Assembly (NCBI GenBank): GCA_900317755.1
Contig: ONHZ01000032.1
Location: 1 to 39,947 of the forward strand
Direction: 5' to 3'
DNA length: 39,947 nt
Origin: an uncultured Lachnospiraceae bacterium
GTDB taxonomy: Bacteria; Bacillota; Clostridia; Lachnospirales; Lachnospiraceae
Shown: in pieces, positions 25,954-37,161 of the stretch
Numbering within the stretch: the stretch's first letter is position 1
Layout of the letters: every line of letters starts with the position of its first letter
Notes under the pieces: generated by a model
Told to the model about the DNA's origin: nothing
Database searches by the model: none
The model's input: the letters and a program-made list of their open reading frames with translations, nothing else
Made by a program: the position numbers and the translations under genes

Positions 25954-26023
25954 TATTTTCACCTCCTTGAACTAAAAATTTTATATGTAAAATCCTTTCG
26001 GATCGTACATGCCAACAAACATA

Positions 26024-26057
26024 ACTTTAGGGATAACAGCACTGTCATCCCTAAAGT
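26024..26057 (-). other. Hairpin in rpsL leader / rpoC-rpsL spacer
   Basis: ACTTTAGGGAT and ATCCCTAAAGT form an 11-bp stem, extended by further pairs to a 2-nt apical loop (one G-U pair on the minus strand). It begins a few nt downstream of the predicted rpsL start point, so it is the 5' end of the str leader and also lies on any rpoC readthrough transcript. The sequence after it (TTATGTTTGTT) is only weakly T-rich. Confidence 0.6.
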
Positions 26058-26070
26058 CAGAAACTCATTT

Positions 26071-26099
26071 ATTATAATAGCGCAATCTGCTATTGTCAA
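26071..26099 (-). promoter_or_regulatory. Consensus promoter of the str operon
   Basis: On the minus strand a perfect TTGACA (26099-26094), a 17-nt spacer and a perfect TATAAT (26076-26071) lie between the rpoC stop and rpsL. The leader to rpsL would be about 110 nt. Confidence 0.9.
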
Positions 26100-26123
26100 G
26101 ATTTTTTTATTTACGGCAGATGT

Positions 26124-29100
26124 TTATTCCTCTGTTGAAGCAGATTCATCAATTACTTCATCAGAACTGTCATCATCACTGATTGCTTCATTTTTGTAAT
26201 TATAGCTTGTATTCAGCTTGATGTCAGTGTATCTCTTCATACCTGTACCGGCAGGAATGATCTTTCCAATGATGACGTTTTCCTTGAGCCCAACGAGGTG
26301 GTCAACCTTGCCCTTGATTGCGGCATCCGTGAGAACTCTTGTGGTCTCCTGGAAGGATGCTGCTGAAAGGAAGGAATCCGTTGCAAGAGATGCCTTCGTA
26401 ATACCAAGAAGGATTCTCTCGCCTGTTGCAGGAGACTTGCCTTCCTTCTCAAGTTCTTCGTTCTCATCCTCGAAATCAAGATAATTTACTGACTGGCCAG
26501 GCATGAACTTTGAATCACCCTGCTGGTCAATCATGACATTTCTCATCATCTGGTGAACGATGATCTCGATATGCTTGTCGTTGATATCAACGCCCTGCAG
26601 ACGGTAAACTCTCTGTACCTCGCGGAGGATGTAATCCTGAACAGCCCTGATTCCCTTGATATTTAAGATATCATGAGGATCGATAGAACCTACAGTAAGC
26701 GGATCGCCTGCTGCGATTGTCTGGCCGTCTGCTACCTTGATCTGTGAGCCGTAAGGAATGAGGTATGTCTTTGTATCTCCATTTTCAGGATTTGTAACAA
26801 TGACCTCGTTCTTCTTCTTTGTCAGGCTGACTTCAACTTTTCCCGGTATCTCAGAAATAATAGCAAGTCCCTTTGGCTTCCTGGCCTCGAAAAGCTCCTC
26901 GACACGAGGAAGACCCTGGGTAATATCTGTAGTACCGGCAACACCGCCTGTATGGAAGTTTCTCATGGTAAGCTGTGTACCAGGCTCACCAATTGACTGT
27001 GCTGCAATGATACCGATTGCTTCACCGACCTGTACTGGCTGGCCTGATGCCATGTTTGCGCCATAACATTTTGCACAGATGCCATCCTTTGAACGACAGG
27101 TTAGGATTGTCCTGATCTTTACCTGGGTAATAGGATTTCCATCCTTGTCAACGCCATTCTTTATGATGTTCTCAGCACGACGCGGCGTAATCATGTGGTT
27201 TGCCTTTACGATCAGATTGCCATCTTTATCGTAAATAGACTCGCATGTGAATCTTCCAGTAATTCTATCCTGAAGAGACTCGATATTTTCCTTGCCATCT
27301 GTGAATGCAGAAACGATCATGCCAGGAATTTCCTTGCCAGTTCCCTCTACACAGTCTCTTTCACGAATGATGAGCTGCTGTGAAACATCGACAAGACGTC
27401 TTGTAAGGTAACCAGAATCGGCTGTACGAAGAGCTGTATCTGAAAGACCTTTACGTGCACCATGGGCAGAGATGAAGTACTCGAGAACGTCAAGACCTTC
27501 ACGGAAGTTTGACTTAATCGGGAGCTCGATTGTACGTCCCTGCGTATCCTGCATAAGTCCACGCATACCGGCAAGCTGCTTGATCTGATCGTTTGAACCA
27601 CGGGCTCCTGAATCGGCCATCATGAAGATGTTGTTATACTTATCAAGCGTCTTGAGAAGGTCATCCTTGACTTCGGCATCTGCCCTTGACCATGTATCGA
27701 TAACTTCTTCATATCTCTTCTTGTCGGAAACAAGACCACGTCTATAGTTCATGTTGATCTTGTCGACAATCTTCTCAGCTTTATTGATAACGTCCCATTT
27801 TTCCTTTGGAACGGTCATATCTGAAATAGAAACCGTCATGGCTGCAAGCGTTGACTGCTTGTAGCCCATAGCCTTGATGTCATCAAGAACCTCGGCAGTC
27901 TTTGTAGCACCGTGTGTATGGATGACATGCTCAAGGATATCCTTTAAATTCTTCTTCTTTACAAGGAAGTCGATTTCAAGCTTAAGCGCATTGTCAGGAT
28001 CAGATCTATCAACATAGCCTAAGTCCTGAGGAATGATTTCATTGAACATAAGCCTTCCGAGAGAAGTATCTATGACGCCTTCCTTTACTGTTCCATCTGG
28101 AAGCGTAACCCGTCTGCCAACCTTGATCTTTGACTGAAGGGTAATGACCTTGTTCTCTTTTGCAAGGATTGCTTCATTAATATCCTTGAATGCCTTGCCT
28201 TCGCCTGGTTCACCGTCTCTCTGCTGGGTAATATAATAAATACCGAGTACCATATCCTGTGAAGGAACGGAAACAACTTCGCCGTCTGATGGCTTGAGTA
28301 AGTTGTTCGGTGAAAGGAGCATGAAACGGCACTCTGCCTGGGCTTCCTGAGTAAGAGGAAGGTGGGCAGCCATCTGGTCACCATCGAAATCGGCGTTGTA
28401 AGCCATACATACGAGAGGATGGAGCCTAATAGCCTTTCCCTCGATGAGGATAGGCTCGAATGCCTGGATACCAAGTCTGTGGAGTGTAGGGGCACGGTTC
28501 AGCATAACAGGATGCTCTTTGATCACATCCTCGAGTACATCCCATACCTCTGTCTCTGCACGCTCGACCATCTTCTTTGCAGATTTGATATTGTGCGCAA
28601 TTCCTCTTGCCTGAAGTTCTCTCATAACGAAAGGCTTGAAAAGCTCAAGAGCCATCTCCTTCGGGAGACCGCACTGCCACATCTTAAGATCTGGTCCAAC
28701 GACAATAACTGAACGTCCTGAATAGTCGACACGCTTTCCGAGAAGGTTCTGTCTGAAACGTCCTGACTTACCTTTGAGCATATCTGAAAGAGACTTCAAA
28801 GGTCTGTTTCCAGGGCCTGTAACAGGACGGCCGCGGCGGCCATTATCGATAAGGGCATCAACTGCCTCCTGAAGCATTCTCTTCTCATTCCTGATAATGA
28901 TTTCAGGTGCGCCTAAGTCAAGAAGTCTTCTGAGACGGTTATTTCTATTGATAATTCTTCTGTAAAGGTCGTTTAAGTCACTTGTTGCAAATCTTCCGCC
29001 ATCAAGCTGTACCATAGGACGAAGATCTGGAGGAATAACTGGAATAACATCAAGAATCATCCACTCAGGCTTGTTTCCTGAATTCCTGAAAGCCTCTACG

Positions 29101-29756
29101 ACCTCAAGTCTCTTGATAATTCTGGCTCTCTTCTGGCCTGTTGCATCAGCGAGCTCTTTTGTCATCTCCTCATGCTCTTTTTCAAGATCAACATTCTGGA
29201 GAAGCTCCTTGATTGCCTCTGCGCCCATTCCGGCACGGAAGGAATCACCGTATTCATCAACAGCTTCCTGATATTCTGACTCAGAAAGTACCTGCTTGCA
29301 CTGAAGTGATGTACCTTCGCCTGGATCAAGCACAATGTATGATGCAAAATAAAGCACTCTTTCAAGCATCCTTGGAGAAAGGTCAAGAATAAGACCCATT
29401 CTTGAAGGAATTCCCTTGAAATACCAGATATGTGAAACAGGAGCAGCAAGCTCGATATGTCCCATTCTCTCACGACGTACGGATGCCTTTGTAACCTCAA
29501 CACCGCAGCGGTCGCAGACAACACCCTTATAACGGATCTTCTTGTACTTTCCGCAGTGGCATTCCCAGTCCTTTGTAGGTCCGAAAATCTTTTCGCAGAA
29601 AAGTCCATCCTTTTCAGGCTTTAATGTCCTATAGTTGATAGTCTCAGGCTTCTTTACCTCGCCTCTTGACCATTCACGGATTTTCTCAGGTGATGCGAGT
29701 CCAATCTGTATAGCGTCAAAATCGACTGGCGTATTTGTAATTTCTGTATTTGGCAT
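26124..29756 (-). CDS. rpoC: RNA polymerase beta' subunit
   Basis: This 1210-residue catalytic subunit has an N-terminal zinc site with Cys66, Cys68, Cys81 and Cys84. The magnesium-binding NADFDGD is at 454-460, and [18 protein letters not shown] lies before it. A second zinc site ([11 protein letters not shown]) is near residue 870. The C-terminal region ends in an acidic tail ([17 protein letters not shown]). Length suits Clostridia. AGGAGG precedes ATG 29756, 30 nt after rpoB. Confidence 0.98.
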   Translation of the reverse strand: MPNTEITNTPVDFDAIQIGLASPEKIREWSRGEVKKPETINYRTLKPEKDGLFCEKIFGPTKDWECHCGKYKKIRYKGVVCDRCGVEVTKASVRRERMGHIELAAPVSHIWYFKGIPSRMGLILDLSPRMLERVLYFASYIVLDPGEGTSLQCKQVLSESEYQEAVDEYGDSFRAGMGAEAIKELLQNVDLEKEHEEMTKELADATGQKRARIIKRLEVVEAFRNSGNKPEWMILDVIPVIPPDLRPMVQLDGGRFATSDLNDLYRRIINRNNRLRRLLDLGAPEIIIRNEKRMLQEAVDALIDNGRRGRPVTGPGNRPLKSLSDMLKGKSGRFRQNLLGKRVDYSGRSVIVVGPDLKMWQCGLPKEMALELFKPFVMRELQARGIAHNIKSAKKMVERAETEVWDVLEDVIKEHPVMLNRAPTLHRLGIQAFEPILIEGKAIRLHPLVCMAYNADFDGDQMAAHLPLTQEAQAECRFMLLSPNNLLKPSDGEVVSVPSQDMVLGIYYITQQRDGEPGEGKAFKDINEAILAKENKVITLQSKIKVGRRVTLPDGTVKEGVIDTSLGRLMFNEIIPQDLGYVDRSDPDNALKLEIDFLVKKKNLKDILEHVIHTHGATKTAEVLDDIKAMGYKQSTLAAMTVSISDMTVPKEKWDVINKAEKIVDKINMNYRRGLVSDKKRYEEVIDTWSRADAEVKDDLLKTLDKYNNIFMMADSGARGSNDQIKQLAGMRGLMQDTQGRTIELPIKSNFREGLDVLEYFISAHGARKGLSDTALRTADSGYLTRRLVDVSQQLIIRERDCVEGTGKEIPGMIVSAFTDGKENIESLQDRITGRFTCESIYDKDGNLIVKANHMITPRRAENIIKNGVDKDGNPITQVKIRTILTCRSKDGICAKCYGANMASGQPVQVGEAIGIIAAQSIGEPGTQLTMRNFHTGGVAGTTDITQGLPRVEELFEARKPKGLAIISEIPGKVEVSLTKKKNEVIVTNPENGDTKTYLIPYGSQIKVADGQTIAAGDPLTVGSIDPHDILNIKGIRAVQDYILREVQRVYRLQGVDINDKHIEIIVHQMMRNVMIDQQGDSKFMPGQSVNYLDFEDENEELEKEGKSPATGERILLGITKASLATDSFLSAASFQETTRVLTDAAIKGKVDHLVGLKENVIIGKIIPAGTGMKRYTDIKLNTSYNYKNEAISDDDSSDEVIDESASTEE

Positions 29757-29786
29757 TTAATTTCCTCCTATACAAACTTCACTCTG

Positions 29787-32700
29787 TCACTCTTCATCAT
29801 CATCGTCACTGCTAAAGTTCGTCATAGCAGTAAGAAGAGCGCTCTCATCGCCATTAAGTTCTTCGTCATCCTCAGCGTCTTCAAAATCATCATCTGAACC
29901 GAAAATATCGTCGTCATCTGATGAAGTATCTACATCCTGAAGGTTTCCGGCTTTATCGAATTCCTTCTGGGTGTAGCCGGCCTTTTCAAAATTCTCGCCG
30001 CTTTCAAATGCGAAATTCTTGTCATTTATAATAGAATTGATGTTTGTATTGCCATAATCTGAAGCCTCAAGGAGCTTGACTTCATTGCCATCCTTGTCAA
30101 GGAGCTTGACATCAAGGGCAAGTGACTGTAATTCCTTGAGAAGAACCTTGAAGGACTCAGGTGTACCAGAAGCAGGAATATTCTCGCCCTTGATAATTGC
30201 TTCGTAGGTCTTCACACGGCCGATGACATCATCAGACTTCACTGTAAGGATTTCCTGAAGTGTATATGCTGCACCGTAAGCCTCAAGTGCCCAAACTTCC
30301 ATTTCTCCGAAACGCTGGCCACCGAACTGTGCTTTACCACCGAGTGGCTGCTGTGTAACAAGTGAGTAAGGACCAGTACTTCTTGCATGGATCTTGTCGT
30401 CAACAAGGTGATGGAGTTTGAGATAATGCATGTGTCCTACTGTAACAGGAGCATCGAATTCCTCACCTGTACGGCCATCACGGAGCGTAACCTTTCCATC
30501 ACGGCTTATTGGAACGCCTGCCCAGAGCTTTCTATGGTCTCTATGCTCATAGAGATAATCCATGACTTCCTTGCTCTGAACGTCTTTATATTTCTTCTCG
30601 AATTCTTCCCATGAGGTGTTGACATAGTCGTTTGCCATCTCAAGCGTATCCTGGATATCCTGCTCATTTGCGCCATCGAAGATAGGTGTCTCAATATTGA
30701 ATCCAAGAACCTTTGCTGCAAGTGAAAGGTGAATCTCAAGGACCTGTCCGATATTCATTCGTGAAGGAACACCGAGAGGGTTCAGGAGGATATCAAGCGG
30801 ACGTCCATTTGGAAGGTATGGCATATCTTCTACAGGAAGTACCCTTGAAACGACACCCTTATTTCCATGACGGCCGGCCATCTTATCACCGACTGAAATC
30901 TTTCTCTTCTGGGCAATGTAAATACGTACTGTCTTGTTTACTCCAGGAGGAAGCTCGTCGCCGTTTTCTCTTGTGAATGTCTTCGCATCGATAACGATAC
31001 CATACATTCCATGAGGAACCTTGAGGGATGTATCCCTGACTTCCCTTGCCTTCTCACCGAAAATTGCGCGGAGAAGTCTCTCCTCTGCTGTAAGTTCTGT
31101 CTCTCCCTTAGGCGTAACCTTTCCTACAAGGATATCACCGGCTCTTACTTCGGCACCAATTCTGATGACACCGTTTTCATCGAGGTCCTTCAGGCCTTCT
31201 TCACCGACACCAGGAACATCCCTTGTAATCTCTTCTGCGCCGAGCTTTGTATCTCTCGCGTCTGTCTCATATTCTTCAAGATGGATAGATGTATAAACAT
31301 CATCCTCTACAAGTCTCTCTGAAAGAAGTACGGCATCCTCGTAGTTGTAACCTTCCCATGTCATGAATCCGATCAGAGGATTCTTTCCAAGAGAAAGCTC
31401 ACCGTTTGAAGTAGAAGGTCCATCTGCGATGACCTCGCCTTCTTCTACATGGTCGCCCTTATTTACGATAACTCGCTGATTGTAGCAGTTCGACTGGTTT
31501 GAACGTGCGAACTTTGTAAGGACATATGTATCCTCGTCGCCATCATCAGTAGAGATAATAATTCTTCTTGCCTCAGCAAGCTTTACAGTACCTGCTCTCT
31601 TTGCAACGATGCAGACACCGGAATCGACGGCTGTCTTGCCTTCCATTGAAGTACCGATAACAGGTGCTTCAGTAGTAAGAAGTGGAACTGCTTGACGCTG
31701 CATGTTCGAGCCCATGAGTGCTCGGTTCGCATCATCGTTCTGAAGGAATGGTACAAGTGTAGTAGCAACAGAGAAGACCATTCTAGGAGATACGTCCATG
31801 TATTCGAACATTGAACGGGGGAATGCCTGTGTCTCTTCCCTGAAACGGCCTGAAACCTGCTCATGAACGAAATGTCCTTCATCATCGAGCGGCTCATTTG
31901 CCTGTGCTACATGGTAATCATCCTCTTCATCGGCTGTCATGTAGCGGATCTCGTCTGTAACGACAGGATTCTTTGGATCAGTCCTGTCAATCTTTCTGTA
32001 TGGAGCCTCAATAAAGCCGTACTCATTGATACGTGCATAGGTAGCGAGAGAGTTGATAAGACCGATGTTAGGTCCTTCAGGTGTCTCTACAGGGCACATA
32101 CGGCCATAATGTGTATAGTGTACGTCTCGGACTTCGAATCCAGCTCTGTCTCGTGAAAGACCGCCAGGTCCTAAGGCTGAAAGTCTTCTCTTGTGAGTAA
32201 GCTCGCCAAGAGGGTTCGTCTGATCCATGAACTGTGAGAGCTGTGATGAACCAAAGAACTCTTTTACAGCTGCTGTAACAGGCTTGATGTTGATGAGGGA
32301 CTGGGGAGAAATCATATCCTGATCCTGTGTCGTCATTCTCTCACGAACGACTCTTTCAAGTCTTGAAAGACCAATCCTGTACTGGTTCTGTAAAAGTTCG
32401 CCGACTGAACGGATACGACGGTTTCCGAGGTGATCGATATCATCGTCATTGCCGACGCCCCACTCGAGATGCATATTGTAATTGATTGAAGCGAAGATGT
32501 CTTCCTTTGTAATATACTTTGGAACGAGCTCATGAATGCTCTTTCTGATAGCTTCGTCAATCTCTTCTTTTTCTGTATAATGATCTAATATGTCCTTAAG
32601 TACAGGATAATAAACGAGTTCCTTGACACCTAATTCCCTAGGATTGCAGTCATAGAAATTCGTAATGTCGACCATCATATTTGAAAGGACTTTGACCTTT

Positions 32701-33731
32701 CTCTCTTCTGCATCAACCCATACATATGGAACTGCTGCATTCTGAATCTTATCAGCAAGGGCACGGTCAACATGTGTACCTGCTTCAGCGATAATCTCGC
32801 CTGTAGTCGGATCTGCAACATCTTCAGAGAGAATGTGGCCTGCAAGCCTGTTTCTGAAGGAAAGCTTCTTATTGAACTTGTAACGGCCAACCTTTGCGAG
32901 ATCATAACGTCTCGGATCAAAGAACATGCCATTGATAAGACTCTCGGCACTTTCAACTGTAAGAGGTTCGCCCGGCTTTAATTTCTTGTATACTTCAAGA
33001 AGGCCTCTCTCATAAGAGCCCTGTGGCGCCTGTTCAGAAATAGAAGGATCCTTTTCAAATGTAGCAAGAAGCTTTGGCTCCTCACCGAACATATCAAGAA
33101 TCTCCTGATTCGTACCAAGACCTAAAGCCCTTATAAATACTGTAACAGGGAGCTTTCTCGTACGGTCAAGCCTTACATAAAATACATCGTTTGAGTCGGT
33201 CTCATATTCAAGCCATGCACCACGGTTCGGGATGACTGTGCATGAATACAGCGTCTTTCCGATCTTATCATGATCTATTCCATAATAAATACCAGGAGAA
33301 CGGACAAGCTGTGAAACGATAACTCGCTCTGCACCATTAATGACAAATGTACCAGTATCTGTCATAAGAGGAAGGTCGCCCATGAAGATTTCATGTTCAT
33401 TGATCTCGCCTGTCTCTTTATTTGCAAGACGGACAGTGACCTTAAGAGGTGCAGCATATGTAGCATCTCTGGCCTTGCATTCAGGTATGTCATATTTGAC
33501 CTCATCCCTGCAAAGCTCGAAATCTGTGAATTCAAGTGAAAGATGTCCACTATAATCAGTAATTGGAGAGATATCATCAAATGCTTCCTTTAATCCCTCA
33601 TCAAGGAACCATTGATAAGAAGACTTCTGGACGTCGATAAAATTCGGCATCTTCAGAACTTCTTTCTGGCGGGCATAACTCATTCGAATTCCTTTGCCGG
33701 CCTTGACTGGATGTATCCTGTTCTTTTCCAT
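29787..33731 (-). CDS. rpoB: RNA polymerase beta subunit
   Basis: This beta subunit is about 1314 residues. The rifampicin region reads [15 protein letters not shown] then [13 protein letters not shown], with wild-type residues at the usual resistance positions. Other blocks are [11 protein letters not shown], the [14 protein letters not shown] lobe and [24 protein letters not shown] near the C-terminus. The C-terminus carries an unusually acidic tail ([16 protein letters not shown] and more), as in several Clostridia. I chose ATG 33731 with AAGGTG 8 nt upstream; a GTG two codons earlier is a weaker alternative. Confidence 0.97.
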   Translation of the reverse strand: MEKNRIHPVKAGKGIRMSYARQKEVLKMPNFIDVQKSSYQWFLDEGLKEAFDDISPITDYSGHLSLEFTDFELCRDEVKYDIPECKARDATYAAPLKVTVRLANKETGEINEHEIFMGDLPLMTDTGTFVINGAERVIVSQLVRSPGIYYGIDHDKIGKTLYSCTVIPNRGAWLEYETDSNDVFYVRLDRTRKLPVTVFIRALGLGTNQEILDMFGEEPKLLATFEKDPSISEQAPQGSYERGLLEVYKKLKPGEPLTVESAESLINGMFFDPRRYDLAKVGRYKFNKKLSFRNRLAGHILSEDVADPTTGEIIAEAGTHVDRALADKIQNAAVPYVWVDAEERKVKVLSNMMVDITNFYDCNPRELGVKELVYYPVLKDILDHYTEKEEIDEAIRKSIHELVPKYITKEDIFASINYNMHLEWGVGNDDDIDHLGNRRIRSVGELLQNQYRIGLSRLERVVRERMTTQDQDMISPQSLINIKPVTAAVKEFFGSSQLSQFMDQTNPLGELTHKRRLSALGPGGLSRDRAGFEVRDVHYTHYGRMCPVETPEGPNIGLINSLATYARINEYGFIEAPYRKIDRTDPKNPVVTDEIRYMTADEEDDYHVAQANEPLDDEGHFVHEQVSGRFREETQAFPRSMFEYMDVSPRMVFSVATTLVPFLQNDDANRALMGSNMQRQAVPLLTTEAPVIGTSMEGKTAVDSGVCIVAKRAGTVKLAEARRIIISTDDGDEDTYVLTKFARSNQSNCYNQRVIVNKGDHVEEGEVIADGPSTSNGELSLGKNPLIGFMTWEGYNYEDAVLLSERLVEDDVYTSIHLEEYETDARDTKLGAEEITRDVPGVGEEGLKDLDENGVIRIGAEVRAGDILVGKVTPKGETELTAEERLLRAIFGEKAREVRDTSLKVPHGMYGIVIDAKTFTRENGDELPPGVNKTVRIYIAQKRKISVGDKMAGRHGNKGVVSRVLPVEDMPYLPNGRPLDILLNPLGVPSRMNIGQVLEIHLSLAAKVLGFNIETPIFDGANEQDIQDTLEMANDYVNTSWEEFEKKYKDVQSKEVMDYLYEHRDHRKLWAGVPISRDGKVTLRDGRTGEEFDAPVTVGHMHYLKLHHLVDDKIHARSTGPYSLVTQQPLGGKAQFGGQRFGEMEVWALEAYGAAYTLQEILTVKSDDVIGRVKTYEAIIKGENIPASGTPESFKVLLKELQSLALDVKLLDKDGNEVKLLEASDYGNTNINSIINDKNFAFESGENFEKAGYTQKEFDKAGNLQDVDTSSDDDDIFGSDDDFEDAEDDEELNGDESALLTAMTNFSSDDDDEE

Positions 33732-33889
33732 GTACACATCACCTTTCGAACTAATAAGTACAATGTATTTCTATCTAATCCCGACTATGTAAAAAGCACT
33801 GTATCTTGTGGTATATAGACGTCAATCGTCAATATGCTGAAAATAAAACATTTTCACGGCTTAAAAATCTCACTTTTGGCCGCACAAAA

Positions 33890-33926
33890 ATAGAGTGCAC
33901 ATCATCGACATGATAGTGCACTCTAT
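33890..33926 (-). terminator. Hairpin with U-tract between rplL and rpoB (attenuator)
   Basis: ATAGAGTGCAC pairs with GTGCACTCTAT (11 bp). The stem continues through ATCAT/ATGAT with one bulged base to a 4-nt loop, and on the minus strand TTTTTGTG follows. Its position after rplL and before rpoB suits partial termination that keeps RNA polymerase genes below L10/L12 expression. No strong rpoB promoter was found in 33738-33889. Confidence 0.8.
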
Positions 33927-33982
33927 ACTGTACAACAAACCGAGATGGTTTGTCAAGTAATTTTTTATTTTCTTTTAAGAAA

Positions 33983-34360
33983 TTATTTAAGAGTAACCTT
34001 AGCGCCTTCAGCTTCGATCTTCTTCTGCATTTCTTCAGCTTCTGCCTTAGCAACGCCTTCCTTAAGAACCTTAGGAGCGCCCTCTACTAAGTCTTTAGCT
34101 TCCTTGAGGCCAAGGCCTGTGATCTCACGAACGACCTTGATAACCTTGATCTTGTTTGCGCCTACATCTGTAAGCTCAACATCGAAGGAATCCTTCTCTT
34201 CGGCAGCTTCGCCTGCGCCAGCTCCAGGAGCTGCCATTACAACGCCTGCTGCTGCGGATACGCCGAATTCATCCTCGATTGCCTTTACTAAGTCATTTAA
34301 TTCAAGAACTGAAAGTTCCTTGATAGCTGCGATAAACTCATCTGTAGTCATCTTTGCCAT
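33983..34360 (-). CDS. rplL: 50S ribosomal protein L7/L12
   Basis: This 125-residue stalk protein has an N-terminal dimerisation helix region ([10 protein letters not shown]-type [21 protein letters not shown]), an Ala/Gly/Pro-rich hinge (about 36-52), and the C-terminal domain starting [21 protein letters not shown] with the factor-binding [12 protein letters not shown]. It lies 212 nt after rplJ, a gap wide enough to hold a palindromic element. Confidence 0.98.
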   Translation of the reverse strand: MAKMTTDEFIAAIKELSVLELNDLVKAIEDEFGVSAAAGVVMAAPGAGAGEAAEEKDSFDVELTDVGANKIKVIKVVREITGLGLKEAKDLVEGAPKVLKEGVAKAEAEEMQKKIEAEGAKVTLK

Positions 34361-34396
34361 GATATTTTCTCCTTACTTTTAATCTTTGTCGCTCCC

Positions 34397-34537
34397 GCAG
34401 GGCACATATTTTCTCACGCGAGTCGCCTCTCGGCTCCGTGATTTTTGCTCGCGTTACTAAATTCGAACTGCGCTACCGCTTGTTCTCATTAAGTAACGAG
34501 TAAAATCAAGGCTCGCTTTGAGAAAATATTGCCCTGC
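34397..34537. repeat. Large nested palindromic element between rplJ and rplL
   Basis: The outer arms are GCAGGGCACATATTTTCTCA (34397-34416) and TGAGAAAATATTGCCCTGC (34519-34537), matching except for one missing base. The inner arms are TGATTTTTGCTCGCGTTACT (from 34439) and AGTAACGAGTAAAATCA (to about 34508), with small gaps. The apex holds GAAC/GTTC. The whole segment could fold into one long imperfect hairpin. It contains no open frame of note and differs in composition from neighbouring genes. Confidence 0.6.
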
Positions 34538-34572
34538 TCGCGCTCTAATGTGTAAATTAATGAAATGCCAAA

Positions 34573-35145
34573 TTACTCGGCTGCTGCGTCTGTAGCAGGT
34601 GCAGCTTCCTCAGCTGCTGGTGCGGCTTCTTCTGCTGGTGCAGCGGCGCCGCCTGCAAGCTTGTCCGGATTCTCAGCGAGCTGGTTGAGAACACGGGCAA
34701 GATTTGCGATAGGATTCTGAAGAGAACCAAGAAGCTTTGAGAGAAGCTCGTCTCTTGAAGGAATCTCAGCGATCTTCTTCATACCGTCAGCATCATAGAA
34801 TGTTCCTTCTACGACGCCAGCCTTGATCTCAAGATTTGGTGCTGTCTTTGCAAACTTTGCAAGAACTCTTGCAGGTGCTGTAGCATCATCCTTTGAAACT
34901 GCGAGGGCATTCGGTCCTTCAAGTACATCTGTGAGGGGCTCAAACTCTGTGTCCTTAAATGCACGAGTCATGAATGTGTTCTTAAATACCTTGTAAGAAA
35001 CATTTGCCTCACGGAGTTCCTTTCTAAGCTCAGTATCTTCAGCAACCGTAAGTCCACGATAATCAACGATGACTGCAGACTTTGCGTCTTTGATGTCTTC
35101 TGAAATCGCATCGATAATAGGCTGCTTGATTTCTACCTTTGCCAT
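34573..35145 (-). CDS. rplJ: 50S ribosomal protein L10
   Basis: This 190-residue L10 anchors the L12 stalk. It has the N-terminal KSAVIVDYRGLTVAEDTELR, KNTFMTRAF and the EGPNALAVS blocks. The C-terminal helix region (LLGSLQNPIANLARVLNQLAE) binds L12 dimers. The C-terminus is extended by an Ala/Glu/Pro-rich tail (AAPAEEAAPAAEEAAPATD), longer than the 166 residues of Bacillus. AAGGAGG precedes ATG. Expression is probably autoregulated through the L10 leader upstream. Confidence 0.97.
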   Translation of the reverse strand: MAKVEIKQPIIDAISEDIKDAKSAVIVDYRGLTVAEDTELRKELREANVSYKVFKNTFMTRAFKDTEFEPLTDVLEGPNALAVSKDDATAPARVLAKFAKTAPNLEIKAGVVEGTFYDADGMKKIAEIPSRDELLSKLLGSLQNPIANLARVLNQLAENPDKLAGGAAAPAEEAAPAAEEAAPATDAAAE

Positions 35146-35215
35146 GAATTTTACCTCCTTCTAGTATTTATGTTCACACGCTCCCAAAACTAAAGGTTTC
35201 ATAGATTAAACAATC

Positions 35216-35246
35216 AAAAAGCCTTCTGTCCGAAAAGACAGAAGGC
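35216..35246 (-). terminator. Terminator within the rplJ leader
   Basis: A perfect 10-bp stem, GCCTTCTGTC/GACAGAAGGC with a 6-nt loop, is followed on the minus strand by TTTTTGATTG. It lies between the L10 leader fold and rplJ, so it would act as an attenuator responding to the leader. Confidence 0.88.
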
Positions 35247-35267
35247 GATAAAAATCAAATAAGATTT

Positions 35268-35333
35268 CATTCCCTCGGCTGGTCGGTTCTTTCCGATTAA
35301 ACCCTTGCGGGTGCCTGCTGTCTTCGGCAACGT
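35268..35333 (-). ncRNA. L10 leader (ribosomal protein autoregulatory RNA)
   Basis: The minus-strand RNA contains CCGAAGACAGCAGGC, a small ACCC-GCAA-GGGT hairpin, TTTAATCGG...CCGA and CAGCCGAGGGAATG. This order matches the Firmicutes L10 leader, which binds the L10-L12 complex. Placement between the promoter and rplJ agrees. I did not check it with a covariance model. Confidence 0.8.
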
Positions 35334-35342
35334 GCGGATAGC

Positions 35343-35371
35343 ATATTATTAAATTTTTATGAGTTTGTCAA
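35343..35371 (-). promoter_or_regulatory. Promoter of rplJL
   Basis: On the minus strand TTGACA (35371-35366) and TAATAT (35348-35343) are 17 nt apart, just upstream of the L10 leader. The start point would be near 35336. Confidence 0.78.
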
Positions 35372-35430
35372 TACCCAAATTCAAAATGGTATTCATAGAA
35401 TTGCATTCGCAATTCTATTTCATGTCATTT

Positions 35431-36123
35431 TTATACGTACTTCGCAACATTAACCTTTACGCCAGGGCCCATTGTTGATGAAAGAGCGATGCTCTTAAGG
35501 TAGGTACCCTTGAGTGATGAAGGTCTAGCCTTTGTGATGGCTGACATAAGTGCATCATAGTTCTCAAGAAGGGCGCTGTCATCGAAGCTAGCCTTTCCGA
35601 TCGGAACATGGATGATGTTTGCCTTGTCAAGTCTGTACTCAACTTTACCTGCTTTAATATCATTGATAGCCTTTGTAACGTCCATTGTAACTGTACCAGC
35701 CTTTGGGTTTGGCATTAAGCCCTTAGGTCCAAGTACACGACCAAGACGTCCAACAACGCCCATCATATCAGGTGTAGCTACTACTACGTCAAAATCGAAC
35801 CAGCCTTCGTTCTGGATCTTAGGGATGAGCTCATCTCCGCCAACGAAGTCAGCGCCTGCTGCCTTTGCTTCTTCAGCCTTTGCATCCTTTGCGAATACAA
35901 GGACACGAACAGTCTTGCCTGTTCCATGAGGAAGAACAACTGCGCCTCTGATCTGCTGCTCAGCATGACGGCCATCGCAGCCTGTTCTGATGTCGACGGT
36001 AACTGTCTCATCGAACTTTGCCTTTGCAGTTTCCTTTACAAGCTTTACAGCCTCTTCTGGATCATACTGCTTTGTTCTGTCAATAAGCTTTGCTGATTCT
36101 CTGTAAGTCTTTCCGTGTTTCAT
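35431..36123 (-). CDS. rplA: 50S ribosomal protein L1
   Basis: This 230-residue L1 has [14 protein letters not shown] at the N-terminus, the [12 protein letters not shown] block, [49 protein letters not shown] in full, and the C-terminal [11 protein letters not shown]. Length and order are standard. It follows rplK by 55 nt with a GGAGGT site. Confidence 0.98.
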   Translation of the reverse strand: MKHGKTYRESAKLIDRTKQYDPEEAVKLVKETAKAKFDETVTVDIRTGCDGRHAEQQIRGAVVLPHGTGKTVRVLVFAKDAKAEEAKAAGADFVGGDELIPKIQNEGWFDFDVVVATPDMMGVVGRLGRVLGPKGLMPNPKAGTVTMDVTKAINDIKAGKVEYRLDKANIIHVPIGKASFDDSALLENYDALMSAITKARPSSLKGTYLKSIALSSTMGPGVKVNVAKYV

Positions 36124-36178
36124 GATTTACCTCCTGGTGGTTCAAACGGCTCATGCCTCCCACCTAACTAAATTATTA

Positions 36179-36604
36179 TTACTCAGCGACTGTAACGCCC
36201 ATAGAACGGCAGGTGCCTTCGATCATTGACATTGCTGACTCAATTGAAGCGGCATTTAAGTCCTTCATCTTTGTCTCTGCAATTTCCCTGACCTGATCCT
36301 TTGTAATGGATGCAACCTTTGTCTTGTTAGGTGTGCCTGAAGCCTTGTCAATCTTTGCTGCCTTCTTGATAAGTACTGCAGCTGGCGGGGTCTTTGTAAC
36401 GAATGTAAAGCTTCTGTCTGCATAAACAGTGATGATGGTAGGAACGATTGTATCGCCCATCTGAGCTGTCTTTGCATTGAACTGCTTTGTGAATTCAACG
36501 ATGTTTACGCCATGCTGACCAAGTGCAGGTCCAACCGGTGGTGCAGGTGTTGCCTTGCCGGCGGGAATCTGAAGTTTGATATAGCCTTCTATCTTCTTTG
36601 CCAT
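36179..36604 (-). CDS. rplK: 50S ribosomal protein L11
   Basis: This 141-residue L11 belongs to the GTPase-associated centre. Blocks present are [47 protein letters not shown] and the C-terminal RNA-binding [15 protein letters not shown]. The thiostrepton-region prolines are present. AGGAGG lies 7-8 nt before the start, and nusG ends 25 nt upstream. Confidence 0.98.
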   Translation of the reverse strand: MAKKIEGYIKLQIPAGKATPAPPVGPALGQHGVNIVEFTKQFNAKTAQMGDTIVPTIITVYADRSFTFVTKTPPAAVLIKKAAKIDKASGTPNKTKVASITKDQVREIAETKMKDLNAASIESAMSMIEGTCRSMGVTVAE

Positions 36605-36629
36605 TTGATTTGCCTCCTAAGCAATTTTA

Positions 36630-37157
36630 TTAATCCATTTTCTGTACATCTGCGAAACCAATTTCAACAGGGGTTTCGCGGCCGAATAACTCGACATTAA
36701 TAGTAACTGTCTGCTTTGATTTGTTCATCGCCTTGATGACGCCTGAAGTATCTTTCCAGACACCGCCAATCACAGTAACTGTATCGCCTTCTGCGAAATC
36801 TACTTCCATTTCCTCTGAAACGTCGCCCTTCTCGCCGAATCTCCAGAGATCTCTCTCTGTAAGCGGAACCGGCTTCGATCCTGGGCCTACGAATCCGGTA
36901 ACGCCTCGGGTATTTCTTACAACGTACCAGGTCTCGTCATTCATGACCATATTTATCAGTACATATCCGGGGAACATCTTCTTCGGAACAGTTCTCTTCT
37001 TGCCATTCTTCATCTCGGTGACTTCCTGAACAGGAACCCTGACCTCGATGATCTGATCTTCAAGGTGTCTGTTCGCAACAGACTTCTCGATATCGGTCTT
37101 TACCTTGTTCTCATAGCCTGAATAAGTATGTGCTACATACCACTGGGGTTCTGCCAT
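36630..37157 (-). CDS. nusG: Transcription termination/antitermination factor NusG
   Basis: This 175-residue NusG has an NGN domain (WYVAHTYSGYENKVK, KMFPGYVLINMVM, VRNTRGVTGFVG) and a C-terminal KOW domain (DTVTVIGGVWKDTSGVIKAM, near 125-150). I chose ATG 37157 because GGAGG lies 8 nt upstream; the longer in-frame start at 37172 would overlap the secE coding end. It lies 4 nt after secE. Confidence 0.97.
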   Translation of the reverse strand: MAEPQWYVAHTYSGYENKVKTDIEKSVANRHLEDQIIEVRVPVQEVTEMKNGKKRTVPKKMFPGYVLINMVMNDETWYVVRNTRGVTGFVGPGSKPVPLTERDLWRFGEKGDVSEEMEVDFAEGDTVTVIGGVWKDTSGVIKAMNKSKQTVTINVELFGRETPVEIGFADVQKMD

Positions 37158-37161
37158 ATGG

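Noticed and set aside
26218-33555. Many open frames on the plus strand and alternative minus frames across rpoB and rpoC
   Set aside because: They are antisense or out-of-frame shadows of strongly conserved RNA polymerase genes, with no ribosome binding sites or recognisable domains.
33820-33833. Tandem TTGACGATTGACG as an rpoB promoter
   Set aside because: No acceptable -10 hexamer occurs 16-18 nt downstream of either TTGACG copy.
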